Of a DNA stretch of 64,000 nt, positions 35,331-44,792 are shown in pieces. Under the pieces are notes generated by a model. The model did not search any database. It was given only the letters and a program-made list of their open reading frames with translations, and had not been told where the DNA came from. The stretch lies in NCBI GenBank assembly GCA_035507035.1, contig DATJOJ010000048.1, forward strand, positions 62,001-126,000, read 5' to 3'. Within the stretch, counting starts at the first letter, position 1. Each line of letters starts with the position of its first letter. The position numbers and the translations under genes were made by a program. This DNA comes from DATJOJ01 sp035507035. GTDB lineage: Bacteria > Acidobacteriota > Terriglobia > Terriglobales > Acidobacteriaceae.

Positions 35331-36860
35331 TTAGCGCGCTTCGCAGAGCAGATCTGAAGCTATCGCCGGAGACCGTTTTTCTGCTTGGGCACTACCCGGC
35401 GAGGCATTCTTTGTCGCCGTGGCATTTTCAGCGGCCATCCTCCACAGATACATCGCCGCGTAGGCCCGCCAAGGCCGCCAGGCTTCCGCGCGAAGCTCGA
35501 GTTCTCGAGCGCTGGCCAGGTTGAGCGCGTGAAGACAGCCAAGGTCGCCTGATGGAAACGCATCCGGCTCGCCGAGGGCGCGCATCGCGACATACTGTGC
35601 CGTCCACTTGCCGATCCCGGGAATCTCACACAGGCGAGCCAGGAAGACATCAGAGTCCACAATGCCGTCGAGACGGATTTTGCCTTCGCACACAGCTCGA
35701 GCGAAAACCCGGATCGTTTCCGCTCGTGCTTTTGTCAGGCCGATGTTAGCTAAGTTTGCTTCGGCCAGAATTTCCGGGGCGGGAAAGATATGAGTGAGGC
35801 CATTTCCGGCCAGGAACGCGGAGCCAAAGGTCTTCACCAAACGACCTGCCAGCGTGGTCGCTCCCTTCACACTCACCTGCTGTCCAAGAATTGCGCGGAC
35901 AGCGAGTTCGAAGCCATTCCAACAACCGGGCACGCGTAAACCCGGCTCGGCTTTGACGCCGCTGGCTAAGCCTGGGTCCATTTTCAAACTCTCCACGATT
36001 GCCGCCCAATCCGCGTTCAAATCGAACATCGCGCGAATGCGCTCAATGATGAAGAAGAGCGAGCGTGGATCGCCAAATTGAACTCGCACGTTGAGAGCGG
36101 GATGATTTGCGTCCAGGGCGACTTCAAAGTAACCCGACTTACCCTCCAAAGAAATGGTGCGGCGATAGACAACGTCTTCGACCAGTTCAACACCCGGCGT
36201 GGCTCGGGGCGCGAGAAAAGCCAACATGCCATTCCAGTTGTATGGCGGGCGGAAACGCAATCGGAAAAAATATTGATCCTGCGGGTGGATCGCAGATTGG
36301 CGTGCCAGCTTGCGAATCTGCGTCGGTGTGCGCTTGTAGGTCTTGCGAATCGCGGCATTGAATCGTCGGACACAGCCAAAGCCGGAAGCAATCGCGACTT
36401 CGCACATCGGCAAGCTGGTCTCGTCGATCAGCTTTTTAGCAAAATGCAACCGCCGTGTCTGAGCTACGGCGCTGGGAGTCGCGCCCAGATGGCGAACAAA
36501 CAAGCGGCGCAAGTGCCGAGAACCAACTCCCAAGCGCTCGGCCAGACCCTCCACGCCGTCATCGGCTAGAGCGCTTTCTGCGATCAACCGCAATGCCCGC
36601 GACACGGTGTTGGGTGTGCCCAGCCACGCCGGAGTTCCAGGCGAACATTCAGGGCGGCAGCGTAAACAAGGGCGGAAGCCAGCTTCGGCTGCTGCGGCCG
36701 CCGTCGAAAAATACCGGCAGTTTTTCTCCTTGGCCGTAGGGGCAGGACAAATCGAGCGGCAGTAAACCCGGCTGGGAATCACGCCGATAAAAAACTTCCC
36801 ATCGAAACGCAGATCGCGCGAGAGCCGGGCCCGTGAACAGATTCGCCAATCGAGATTCAT
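35331..36860 (-). CDS. Ada-AlkA fusion: methyl-phosphotriester-sensing AraC regulator plus 3-methyladenine glycosylase II
   Basis: A 509-residue protein. The Ada metal-binding domain has Cys34, Cys38, Cys65 and Cys68 (YCRSIC and RPCLRC), corresponding to E. coli Ada 38, 42, 69 and 72. An AraC-type helix-turn-helix follows (residues 85-185). Then come an AlkA N-terminal domain and a HhH-GPD glycosylase core with ELAVRAILGQQVSVKGA, IPGIGKWTAQYVAM and catalytic Asp in FPSGDLG. It senses methylated DNA and excises alkylated bases in one polypeptide. The Ada O6-methyltransferase domain is absent. Confidence 0.95.
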   Translation of the reverse strand: MNLDWRICSRARLSRDLRFDGKFFIGVIPSRVYCRSICPAPTAKEKNCRYFSTAAAAAEAGFRPCLRCRPECSPGTPAWLGTPNTVSRALRLIAESALADDGVEGLAERLGVGSRHLRRLFVRHLGATPSAVAQTRRLHFAKKLIDETSLPMCEVAIASGFGCVRRFNAAIRKTYKRTPTQIRKLARQSAIHPQDQYFFRLRFRPPYNWNGMLAFLAPRATPGVELVEDVVYRRTISLEGKSGYFEVALDANHPALNVRVQFGDPRSLFFIIERIRAMFDLNADWAAIVESLKMDPGLASGVKAEPGLRVPGCWNGFELAVRAILGQQVSVKGATTLAGRLVKTFGSAFLAGNGLTHIFPAPEILAEANLANIGLTKARAETIRVFARAVCEGKIRLDGIVDSDVFLARLCEIPGIGKWTAQYVAMRALGEPDAFPSGDLGCLHALNLASARELELRAEAWRPWRAYAAMYLWRMAAENATATKNASPGSAQAEKRSPAIASDLLCEAR

Positions 36861-37013
36861 GCTCGAACTTCATGATATCGGGATTTGAACGATCGATTGG
36901 ACGTTTTCGGACCGGGCTGGCTGACTCCATCTTTCCGTCAAAGACCTGACGCTGCCGATCTGAATCGTCGGCGTTGGAGCCGAGTCCGGAAATGTCCAGG
37001 TACCCATAGCAAA

Positions 37014-37032
37014 GTCCGCAAACGTCCGACGC
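37014..37032. repeat. 19-bp direct repeat, copy upstream of the HAF gene
   Basis: GTCCGCAAACGTCCGACGC recurs at 38507-38525 in the same orientation with one mismatch. The two copies flank the HAF-repeat protein gene. Confidence 0.5.
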
Positions 37033-37152
37033 GCCAGCATCTATGCGGATTGTGAGCGCAACGCGCGCCCGGCGAACCGATCTCTGCTGCGGCAAGCGTT
37101 CGGTTTGCAACATCAATCCGTAAATCGATTAAAAAACAGAACAGGAGATGAG

Positions 37153-38430
37153 ATGAAATCCAGGATGCTGACCTGCATGATTGCGATCGCGGCTATTCTC
37201 GCGATCTCCCCTAATCTTCTATGCCAAAACGGACCGAGACTTACGCATTACCGCATCTATACGCTGGGCACACTCGGCGGCACGAATGCTTCCGGCAATA
37301 GCATTAACGACCTGGGCTGGGCTGCTGGCTCCAGTGCAACCGCGAACAATGCGACCCAGGAGGCGACACTGTGGCGCTACGGACAGACGATCGGCCTCGG
37401 CACTCTAGGCGGTCCGAACAGTTCTGTGGCTTTTCCGGCCAAAGACGACCGCGGCATCCTCGAAGGTATTGCTGACGTCGACAAGTTGGATCCACTGGGC
37501 GAAAACTTTTGCGCTTTCAACGACGGGTATGAATGTTGGGCTTTCTGGTGGAGCGACGAAAATAAGATGACCGGGTTGCCAACCACGCTTGGGGGTAACA
37601 ACAGCAGGGCGGCCGGTGCGGATGATTATGGTCACGTCGTCGGCTGGGCGGAAACAGGATTGCACGATTCGACCTGCATTCCTCCTGCTGTACTCCAGTA
37701 TGTGCCGACTGTCTGGAACATCCATACCGGCCAATTGCAACAGCTTGCTACTTTGAGCGGCGACCCCGATGGAGCCGCGGTCGCGATTAATGAGCGCAAC
37801 CAGATTGTCGGTATCTCCGGCCCTTGCGGCGACGATGATGGCATGGGAGCGCGGCATGCGGTGCTTTGGGAGAATGGCACAGTCATCAACCTGGGAAACT
37901 TCGGCGGCCAGTATTTCAATACGGCAGCCGCGATCAACAATTTTGGCGTCGTCGCCGGATGGTCCGATGTGGCGAACGACACAGGCTTATGCGATCCACA
38001 CTGCTATGCCTTCGTTTGGACCAAGGAAAAAGGCATTCAACAGATTGGTCCACTGCCTGGAGATTCCAACAGCCTCGCCTATGGAATTAATGACGAGGGT
38101 GAGATTGTCGGCCAGTCGCTGGATGCCGAGGGAAATTCGCGGGCGTTTATATGGCAAGACGGAAAGATCTACGACCTCAATAGCCTGGTTCCGCCGGGCT
38201 CGCCCTTTTTGCTGTTTGCCGGAGACATTAACGACTTCGGTGAGATCACCGGCGAGACTTACGATCAAAGTACCCAGCAGTTCGGGCCTGCGTATGTGGC
38301 CGTTCCGACGTTCAAGGGAGATGATGCGACCGGCAATAGCCAAAAGGTCATCCTGCCGGAAAACATTCGGCACGAAATCAGGGAACATATGGGCATGCAT
38401 CGATGGGAACTGGCAAACGCTAAGGAGTAG
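37153..38430 (+). CDS. Secreted HAF-repeat protein
   Basis: From the ATG at 37153, with ACAGGAGATGAG upstream, 425 residues and a signal peptide (LTCMIAIAAILAISPNLLC). The repeats have the HAF pattern, for example LGTLGGTNASGNSINDLGWAAGSS, read as LGTLGG followed by A-INDLG; others include LGGNNSRAAGADDYGHVVGWA, AVAINERNQIVGIS and LAYGINDEGEIVGQS. HAF proteins are extracellular repeat proteins of unknown role. An ATG at 37105 is in frame but is not followed by a signal peptide at its N-terminus. Confidence 0.85.
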   Translation: MKSRMLTCMIAIAAILAISPNLLCQNGPRLTHYRIYTLGTLGGTNASGNSINDLGWAAGSSATANNATQEATLWRYGQTIGLGTLGGPNSSVAFPAKDDRGILEGIADVDKLDPLGENFCAFNDGYECWAFWWSDENKMTGLPTTLGGNNSRAAGADDYGHVVGWAETGLHDSTCIPPAVLQYVPTVWNIHTGQLQQLATLSGDPDGAAVAINERNQIVGISGPCGDDDGMGARHAVLWENGTVINLGNFGGQYFNTAAAINNFGVVAGWSDVANDTGLCDPHCYAFVWTKEKGIQQIGPLPGDSNSLAYGINDEGEIVGQSLDAEGNSRAFIWQDGKIYDLNSLVPPGSPFLLFAGDINDFGEITGETYDQSTQQFGPAYVAVPTFKGDDATGNSQKVILPENIRHEIREHMGMHRWELANAKE

Positions 38431-38456
38431 CGACTCAAAAGCAAGAACACAGCGGA

Positions 38457-38489
38457 CACGGAGGTCACAAAAGATCTGTGACCTCCGTG
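38457..38489. other. Perfect 12-bp hairpin between HAF and DUF1579 genes
   Basis: CACGGAGGTCAC and GTGACCTCCGTG are perfect inverted arms around a 9-nt loop. No T-run follows on either strand, so a simple intrinsic terminator is not supported. The sequence resembles short REP-like palindromes of the CACRGAGG type. A 19-bp direct repeat copy lies 17 nt downstream. Confidence 0.6.
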
Positions 38490-38506
38490 ATTCGATGATC
38501 TGCAAT

Positions 38507-38525
38507 GTCCGCAAACGTCCAACGC
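38507..38525. repeat. 19-bp direct repeat, copy downstream of the HAF gene
   Basis: GTCCGCAAACGTCCAACGC, matching 37014-37032 at 18 of 19 positions and in the same orientation. Confidence 0.5.
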
Positions 38526-38571
38526 AACTCGAAAAGAACGATTATGTTGATCGGCGAAGGAGAAAGAATCG

Positions 38572-39521
38572 ATGACCACCAACCTCGACCGGTTGCGCAG
38601 GGGAGTTAGTTTGCTCCTCTTGCTCCTAGGCGTTGGGATCTTCCCTGTGTCTCGTATTTTGGCTGCGGACACTCTGAAATCAGCGCCGTGTTCGGCTCCG
38701 GAATATAAGCAATTCGATTTCTGGGTCGGCGATTGGAACGCGTACGACGTTGACAACCCAACAAGTGTCGTCGGCCACGCGCGCGTGGATCGCATTCTCA
38801 ATGGGTGCGTCTTGCGGGAAGACTACCAGGGCAACGACGGTCATGAAGGACAGAGTTTCACCATCTACGACGCTTCGAGGAAGGTCTGGCATCAGACCTG
38901 GGTCACGAACAATGGACGGCTGCTAACCATCGAAGGCCAATTCGAGGACGGCCAAATGGTACTCAGCGGAACGGATCAAACCGAAGAAGCGTCGAGCGGC
39001 ACGTTCGCGGCGCGTGGAAAGCAGAGAAAGACGGCGTTCGTGAGACAGCCGTCGCTTCCCTAGACGGGGGAAAGACCTGGAAGCCATGGTTCGACATTAC
39101 ATTTCGCCCAGCAACCTCAGATGCGAATGAAGCTGCCGAAAAACAAATCGCCGCGCTCGATACGGAATACCAAGCTGCAGTCAAGAAGAACGACGCGGCT
39201 ACGATGGATCGTCTTCTCGCAGATAATTTCACGCTCGTGACAGGTTCAGGCAAGAGATATTCGAAAGTCGACTTATTGGAAGAGGCGCGCAGCGGCCGAA
39301 TTCAATATGAACATCAGGAAGATACCAAGCAGACGGTTCGAGTGCTCGGCGATTCAGCGGTCATCACTGCTCAGTTATGGGAAAAAGGTACGGACGGCGG
39401 GAAGCCGTTCGATTACACAGTTTGGTTCAGCGATACCTACGTGCGCACTACCACTGGGTGGCGTTATGCCTACGCGCAGTCGTCGTTACCGCTGCCCAAC
39501 CCAGTGGCCCATCCAGATTGA
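38572..39521 (+). pseudogene. Frameshifted DUF1579-like plus DUF4440 (NTF2-like) exported protein
   Basis: The first part has a signal peptide and QFDFWVGDWNAYDVDNP, as in DUF1579-like proteins, and then stops at 39063. From about 38988 the -1 frame continues the expected protein (SVERHVRGAWKAEKDGVRE, then ETAVASLDGGKTWKPWFDITF) and runs without a stop into an NTF2-like DUF4440 domain ending at 39521. The span of 950 nt is one short of a multiple of three. One base appears to be missing at 38983-38988 in GAAGAAG. This is either a true inactivating deletion or a sequencing error; intact, the protein would have about 316 residues. Confidence 0.8.
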
Positions 39522-39526
39522 TTAGT

Positions 39527-40231
39527 TCAGGAATCCAGCCTGGGATGCGGTTGCAAGCGGAGCTGCATGGTTTCGAGCAGTTGTGCGGCAGCTTCGCCGG
39601 CATCCAGGGTGGAAAACTCAAGGCCGAGTTCGATGACGGCCAAATTCGTGCAAGCGGCCTGAAAGGACTGCTGAATACCCGGAGCAGCTTTGACGTTCGG
39701 ACCTAACAATACCAAAGCTGGGCACGTCACGCGCATCAGGATCAAAGCATCGCGCAGGCTGCAACTGGTGTGCACGTCGTATCCACCGCGGCGCAGAAGC
39801 TCCCGCAAGTAAGCGAGAACATCAGTATTTTGATCGATACAGAAGACCACTGGGCCCGATGCCTTTGCTTGCTCGGGGGCGGACTTGCGAAGGTAAAACG
39901 CGGCAATCGCGCTCTCCTCGGATCCGTGCGTTTCAAACAGTGTGGTCAAATTCGTCGTCTTGAGAGCGTTGTGAATCAGTTGTGGAACGTTACAAAGCTT
40001 GAGATCGCCGCGCTGCTGCCGGGTGCTGGTCAGCAGGCGGACCATCGTTCCCAGTCCGCTGCTGTCAATGAAGGCAACTTCGCCCAGATCAAGCACGAAC
40101 TCTTTGTGCTCTAACATCATTCCAGTGATGTGAGAGCGCAGCGACTCGGTTTCATTCCCGGCGACGATGCGTCCGCTGCAGCGAACGACCGTAACTTTCC
40201 CCACTCCGCGCGTGTCGAGCGATAGCAGCAC
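39527..40231 (-). CDS. STAS-domain protein fused to a degenerate receiver-like domain
   Basis: The GTG at 40231 has AGGAGG 5 nt upstream and gives 234 residues; longer in-frame starts lack ribosome sites. Residues 5-110 form a STAS domain with VAFIDSSGLGTMVRLL, whose second Ser is the usual phosphorylation site of anti-sigma antagonists. Residues 125-225 look like a receiver fold (VVFCIDQNTDVLAYLRELLRRGGYDV) but the phospho-acceptor Asp position reads LVLLGPNVK, so phosphotransfer is unlikely. It is divergent from a two-component system and may join in its signalling. Confidence 0.82.
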   Translation of the reverse strand: MLLSLDTRGVGKVTVVRCSGRIVAGNETESLRSHITGMMLEHKEFVLDLGEVAFIDSSGLGTMVRLLTSTRQQRGDLKLCNVPQLIHNALKTTNLTTLFETHGSEESAIAAFYLRKSAPEQAKASGPVVFCIDQNTDVLAYLRELLRRGGYDVHTSCSLRDALILMRVTCPALVLLGPNVKAAPGIQQSFQAACTNLAVIELGLEFSTLDAGEAAAQLLETMQLRLQPHPRLDS

Positions 40232-40333
40232 AGGGCCTCCTGACAAGCTGATCTGTCCCGCGGATGGCATTATAACCGCATAAAACGAACCTGCAATCAA
40301 TAAGTTGCGTCGATTCGGGTGATGGACTTGATT

Positions 40334-40361
40334 TGTCTACAAAATGTAAAAACATTGTCAA
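40334..40361 (-). promoter_or_regulatory. Candidate promoter for the STAS gene
   Basis: On the minus strand TTGACA (40356-40361) and TAGACA (40334-40339) are separated by 16 nt in a locally A+T-rich stretch. Between them AATGT-AAAA-ACATT forms a small inverted repeat. It lies about 100 nt before the GTG start. Confidence 0.4.
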
Positions 40362-40438
40362 CATTTGGTATTAAAGCCCGTCTATACAGAATGTTAGTAG
40401 TAAGCTGATCGAGTGTTGCAGGGAAGAGGAGCTATCTC

Positions 40439-41212
40439 ATGATGCGCATAGAAGCGAACCGGGATGCGGAAACGCAGTCGATACCGAGCAGCCTACTCAA
40501 GCCGCCTACCCGGCTCACGCAAGGATCAAACACCATGGAACGGATTCTGGTCGTGGAAGACGACCACGCTGTGCAGAAGGCGTTAAAGCGGCTGTTTGAG
40601 AGCGAGGGCTTTTCCGTGGAGATCAGTTCGGATGGCAAGGCCGCCGTCGAAGCTTTCCGCCGAGCCGTTCCCGCGGCAATCGTGCTCGACCTGCGGTTGC
40701 CGCAGATGTCGGGACGCGATGTCTGCCGCGAAATTAAACAACAGGCCCCCGGGGTACCTATCATCGTTCTGAGCGCGACCACCGACGTGTCTGACAAGGT
40801 GCTGCTGCTGGAACTAGGCGCAGATGATTATGTCACCAAACCTTTCAGTCCTCGCGAGTTGCTGGCCCGTGTCCGGGCAGCACTGCGGCGGGCTGTGCGC
40901 AAGGATACCGGCGATGTCGTGACCTTCGATGGTATCTCTGTGGACTTTACCAAGATGGAAGTCAGTCGAGACGGCGAGAGCGTGGTTCTGACCGCCCAGG
41001 AATTCAAGACCCTAAAGTTTCTTATCCAAAACGCCGAACGAGTGATCACACGCGACGAACTTCTCAACGAAGTCTGGGGTTATCAGAATTACCCCTCCAC
41101 ACGGACAGTCGACAATCACATCCTCAAGCTGCGGCAGAAACTGGAGCGCGATCCGGCCAATCCGGTTCATTTCCGTACCGTCCACGGGATGGGTTACAAA
41201 TTTGTGCGCTAA
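40439..41212 (+). CDS. OmpR/PhoB-family response regulator
   Basis: A 257-residue regulator with receiver residues Asp41-Asp42 (VEDDHA), phospho-acceptor Asp84 (LDLRLP) and Lys134 (TKPFSP), then a winged helix with LTAQEFKTLKFLI and RTVDNHILKLRQKLE. AGGAG precedes the ATG at 40439; an ATG at 40535 with AAGGA would remove a 32-residue non-domain leader and give the more usual length. It is followed after 57 nt by a histidine kinase, its likely partner. Confidence 0.93.
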   Translation: MMRIEANRDAETQSIPSSLLKPPTRLTQGSNTMERILVVEDDHAVQKALKRLFESEGFSVEISSDGKAAVEAFRRAVPAAIVLDLRLPQMSGRDVCREIKQQAPGVPIIVLSATTDVSDKVLLLELGADDYVTKPFSPRELLARVRAALRRAVRKDTGDVVTFDGISVDFTKMEVSRDGESVVLTAQEFKTLKFLIQNAERVITRDELLNEVWGYQNYPSTRTVDNHILKLRQKLERDPANPVHFRTVHGMGYKFVR

Positions 41213-41269
41213 TGGATTGCGGACAGCGCTAGACTGCATGGAACGCGGTGATCAGGAGAGTGGAGCCCA

Positions 41270-43063
41270 ATGAAACTTCGAATGCGCACCAAGTTTCTGC
41301 TCTCCATGGTGCTGATCACAGCCGGTCTAACCTCAACAAGCCTATTGCTGGTACGGCACAGCGTTCAGACGCAAGTTAAGCGAGAAATCTTTTCCGACCT
41401 GCACAACTCTGTCAGCACATTTCAGAATTTCCAGGGGGAGCGCGAACTGATGCTGACGCGCTCTGCTGACCTGTTAGCAGACCTGCCTAACCTGCGAGCA
41501 CTGATGACCACTCACGATCAAGCCACTATTCAGGATGCCTCCACCGATTTGTGGCGCCTCGCCGGAAGCGATTTGTTCGCGCTCGCGGACCGCGACGGCA
41601 AAATCGCGGCACTGCACACAAGCACGCCGGGCTTCTCCCGAAAGCTCGCACAGCAATCTTTAGGGATACCACCGAATCTGGATGCCCAGTGGTGGTTCGG
41701 CGGGCAGCATCTTTACCAGGTTTTCCTCAAGCCCATTTACTTCGGCCCGGCGTCGGAAAACCGCCTTTTGGGATATCTGGTGATTGGCTACGAAATCGAT
41801 GACAATCTCGCCTCTCAGATCAGCCGGATCGCGGCAAGCCAGGTCGCATTCTGTTATGGCGATACGATCGTACGCAGCACGCTTGATCCCATCCACGAAG
41901 CCGAGCTTGCGCAGCATCCGGTGCGGTCGAGTCCGGGCATAATCGAATCGCAGCAGGTTCAGCTTGGGGATGAACATTTTCTGGGAACATCGCTTGAGCT
42001 TGCCTCCGGAAAGACTCCTTCGGTACGGCTCACGGTTTTGAAGTCTTACGACCAGGCCACTGCTTTTCTTGATAGTCTGAATCGTCTGCTGTTAGCACTC
42101 GGCTTCGCCGCAGTAATCGGCGGCAGTGCCTTAGTCTTTTTCATCTCTCATACGTTCACTCGGCCATTGGGGAATCTCGTGGCAGGCGTACGAGCCCTGG
42201 AAAAAGGTGACTTCCACTACGCCCTCGATGCCCGCGGCGGCGATGAGGTGGCGGAAGTCACGGGCGCCTTCAATCGTATGCGCGCCAGCTTGTTAAGGAC
42301 GCAACAGGAATTGCTGGAAGCCGAGCGTTTGGCAACCATTGGCCGCATGGCTAGTTCTATCTCCCACGATTTGCGGCATTCACTTGCAGCCATCGTCGCC
42401 AATGCCGAATTTCTGCTGGAGAGTCGGCTCACTAGTGAGCAACGCGAGGAACTGTATCAGGAAGTCCGCCTCGCGGTAAACCAAATGACGGAATTGATCG
42501 ATTCCTTGCTAGAATTCTCTCGCACACGGGAGTCTCTGCGGCCTACCTTCGGGAATGTCCGCGAGTCCGTCGATCGCGTCATTCAAATGATCCGTAGCCA
42601 TCCTCGGTTTCATCCGGTTCGCATCTCCATTCGCGAAGACGGCAACTGCAAAGGCTGGTTCGATACCAAAAAGCTCGAGCGTGCGCTCTACAATCTTCTA
42701 CTCAACGCGTGCGAGGCCACGACGCGAGAGGACCGACGGGTCAATGTTGAGCTCACACAGACTTCCAACGGACTTCAGATACGCGTGGCTGATAACGGTC
42801 TTGGCGTTCCTGCAGCCATTCGAAACAGGCTGTTCGAACCGTTCGTGAGTTCGGGCAAAGAAAATGGCACCGGCTTAGGATTGACCGTGGTGCAAAAGAT
42901 CATCCAAGACCACGGTGGCGACGTGGTGGTCGAGAAAACTTCGGCAGCAGGGACAGTGTTTCGGCTCACGCTTCCACTTTCTTCATCACTCAGCCCAGAA
43001 GCGGCGCGCGAGGGACAATTGGAGTCATATCCGCTGGCCCCGCAAGGTGGCTCGGGAAGCTAG
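41270..43063 (+). CDS. Sensor histidine kinase with periplasmic sensor and HAMP
   Basis: A 597-residue protein. Membrane segments are at about 9-28 and 272-294, with a roughly 240-residue periplasmic sensor between them that resembles a double Cache domain. HAMP covers 295-345, and the phospho-acceptor is His366 in SSISHDLRHSL. The ATPase domain has LYNLLLNACEA, ADNGLGVP and GTGLGLTVVQKI. It should signal to the response regulator encoded upstream. The signal is unknown; the downstream porin and cupredoxin genes suggest an envelope or metal-related cue. Confidence 0.93.
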   Translation: MKLRMRTKFLLSMVLITAGLTSTSLLLVRHSVQTQVKREIFSDLHNSVSTFQNFQGERELMLTRSADLLADLPNLRALMTTHDQATIQDASTDLWRLAGSDLFALADRDGKIAALHTSTPGFSRKLAQQSLGIPPNLDAQWWFGGQHLYQVFLKPIYFGPASENRLLGYLVIGYEIDDNLASQISRIAASQVAFCYGDTIVRSTLDPIHEAELAQHPVRSSPGIIESQQVQLGDEHFLGTSLELASGKTPSVRLTVLKSYDQATAFLDSLNRLLLALGFAAVIGGSALVFFISHTFTRPLGNLVAGVRALEKGDFHYALDARGGDEVAEVTGAFNRMRASLLRTQQELLEAERLATIGRMASSISHDLRHSLAAIVANAEFLLESRLTSEQREELYQEVRLAVNQMTELIDSLLEFSRTRESLRPTFGNVRESVDRVIQMIRSHPRFHPVRISIREDGNCKGWFDTKKLERALYNLLLNACEATTREDRRVNVELTQTSNGLQIRVADNGLGVPAAIRNRLFEPFVSSGKENGTGLGLTVVQKIIQDHGGDVVVEKTSAAGTVFRLTLPLSSSLSPEAAREGQLESYPLAPQGGSGS

Positions 43064-43229
43064 GCTATCGTCCGGAAGGCGGTTGCGTTAGGATTTTAAG
43101 TTTCGCGCGCGCTTTGGCACGCGAACGACAAAATTCCGGTCTGCCGGAAACAATCCTGCCGAAACCTGCTCCCAGGTTCGTCCTAGGTAAGGAAGGTCAC
43201 TCCGGCAGTCTTCTCGGGGAGGGCTGGTC

Positions 43230-44792
43230 ATGCGGAGTCGCTTGCCTGTTTGCAGGAGAATGCCGTTCCTAATCGCGCTGCTGATGCTGGGTAGCGCTAT
43301 GCTTTGGGCACAAAGTTCACCCACCCCCCCGGCCGACAACGACGCTATGAAGGAGACTGTGCAACAACTTCAGCGGCAAATTGGCGAACTGCGGGATGCC
43401 GTAGCGGAGGTCCGCTCTGAGGCGGCGCAGTATCGCGCTGAAACGGCGGAATTGAAGCGAGAACTCGAAGCCATGCGCGCGCAATCGTCGGCAACAGCTT
43501 CCGTTTCAAACGCAGCCGCAGCGTCTCAGCCGGGTGCGCAAGAGACTGAACAGGCCTCGGCGCCGCGTTCTCTGGTGCAACGCGTATCTACCCTGGAGGA
43601 AAATACCGAACTGCTCGACAGCAAGCTCAACGACGAATATCAAACAAAGGTTGAGGCTGCGTCCAAATATCGCGTACGACTTTCCGGCATCGTTCTGTTG
43701 AACCTATTCAGTAATCGAGGACAAACTGACAATCAAGACATCCCCAGCTTCGTGACGGGTCCGAACGTAAGCGGAAATTTCGGCGCTACGCTGCGGCAAT
43801 CGGAGATTGGTCTGGAGGCATTTGGCCCCACGCTAGCTGGTGCGACAACTTCAGCCAATCTGCAGGCCGACTTTTCCGGCGGCTTCTCCAATACATGGAA
43901 TGGCGTCGATTCCGGCGTCTTCCGTTTGCGCATCGCCTCCGCTCGAATGGATTGGGATCGCACCTCGATAGTCGCCGGACAGGATGATCTTTTTATTTCG
44001 CCGCTTTCCCCGACTTCATTCGCCTCGCTCGCGGTTCCGGCTTTGAACTATGCCGGAAATTTGTGGGCGTGGACGCCGCAGGTGCGCGTAGAACATCGTT
44101 TTGACGTCGGCACCAATCAGACCGTCACTATCCAGGGAGGAATCCTGGACAATCTGACCGGATCTTTCCCCGGCGATTCCTACTTCCGCACGCCCGATCC
44201 GGGAGAGCTTTCCAGCCAGCCCGCGTACGGGATCCGCACGTCATGGACGAGCAATTTCCTCGGTCGGCCTCTGACCCTAGGCGCGGCCGGCTATTATGGG
44301 CGGCAGGTTTGGAACTCCAATCAACACGTCGACGGATGGGCGGGAATGACTGACTGGAACATTCCTCTGACTCGCTGGCTTGGCCTCTCGGGTGAGTTTT
44401 ATCGCGGACGAGCGATTGGCGGAATCGGCGCCGGCATTAGCCGCAGCGTGGTATTCAGCGGCAACCCGTCGAGCCCGAATACCTATGTCGAGGGCCTCGA
44501 CTCCGTTGGCGGCTGGTCGCAATTGAAATTCAAGCTAAACAGCAAGCTCGAATTCAATACCGCATTCGGCTTGGATAACCCGTTCGCTTCCGAGCTTCGC
44601 ACGGGGGCCACCAGCCAACCATACGTGGGTATGCTTCTAACTCAGAATCGCAGCGGATTCGTAAATTTCATTTATCGGCCACGTTCGAACCTGCTGTTTT
44701 CCACCGAGTACCGTTTCCTGCAATCGTTCCCTCTCTACCAAAGCAGCGAAAATGCTGAGCAAGTCAACGTGATGATGGGAGTCTTATTCTGA
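43230..44792 (+). CDS. Outer-membrane porin-like protein with N-terminal coiled coil
   Basis: A 520-residue protein with GGGAGGG before the ATG and a signal peptide ending LWA-QS. Residues 38-90 form a coiled coil (QLQRQIGELRDAVAEVRSE). The rest is beta-rich with aromatic girdle pairs and ends in Phe (VNVMMGVLF), the outer-membrane insertion signal. It resembles DcaP-type or general porins. The cupredoxin gene overlaps its stop, so the two are probably made together. Confidence 0.82.
   Translation: MRSRLPVCRRMPFLIALLMLGSAMLWAQSSPTPPADNDAMKETVQQLQRQIGELRDAVAEVRSEAAQYRAETAELKRELEAMRAQSSATASVSNAAAASQPGAQETEQASAPRSLVQRVSTLEENTELLDSKLNDEYQTKVEAASKYRVRLSGIVLLNLFSNRGQTDNQDIPSFVTGPNVSGNFGATLRQSEIGLEAFGPTLAGATTSANLQADFSGGFSNTWNGVDSGVFRLRIASARMDWDRTSIVAGQDDLFISPLSPTSFASLAVPALNYAGNLWAWTPQVRVEHRFDVGTNQTVTIQGGILDNLTGSFPGDSYFRTPDPGELSSQPAYGIRTSWTSNFLGRPLTLGAAGYYGRQVWNSNQHVDGWAGMTDWNIPLTRWLGLSGEFYRGRAIGGIGAGISRSVVFSGNPSSPNTYVEGLDSVGGWSQLKFKLNSKLEFNTAFGLDNPFASELRTGATSQPYVGMLLTQNRSGFVNFIYRPRSNLLFSTEYRFLQSFPLYQSSENAEQVNVMMGVLF

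Noticed and set aside
36649..37116. 155-residue minus-strand open frame upstream of the Ada-AlkA gene
   Set aside because: It mostly overlaps the Ada domain in another frame, has no ribosome site, and its composition is not protein-like.
38457..38489. Intrinsic terminator for the HAF gene
   Set aside because: The stem is perfect but there is no T-run after it on either strand.
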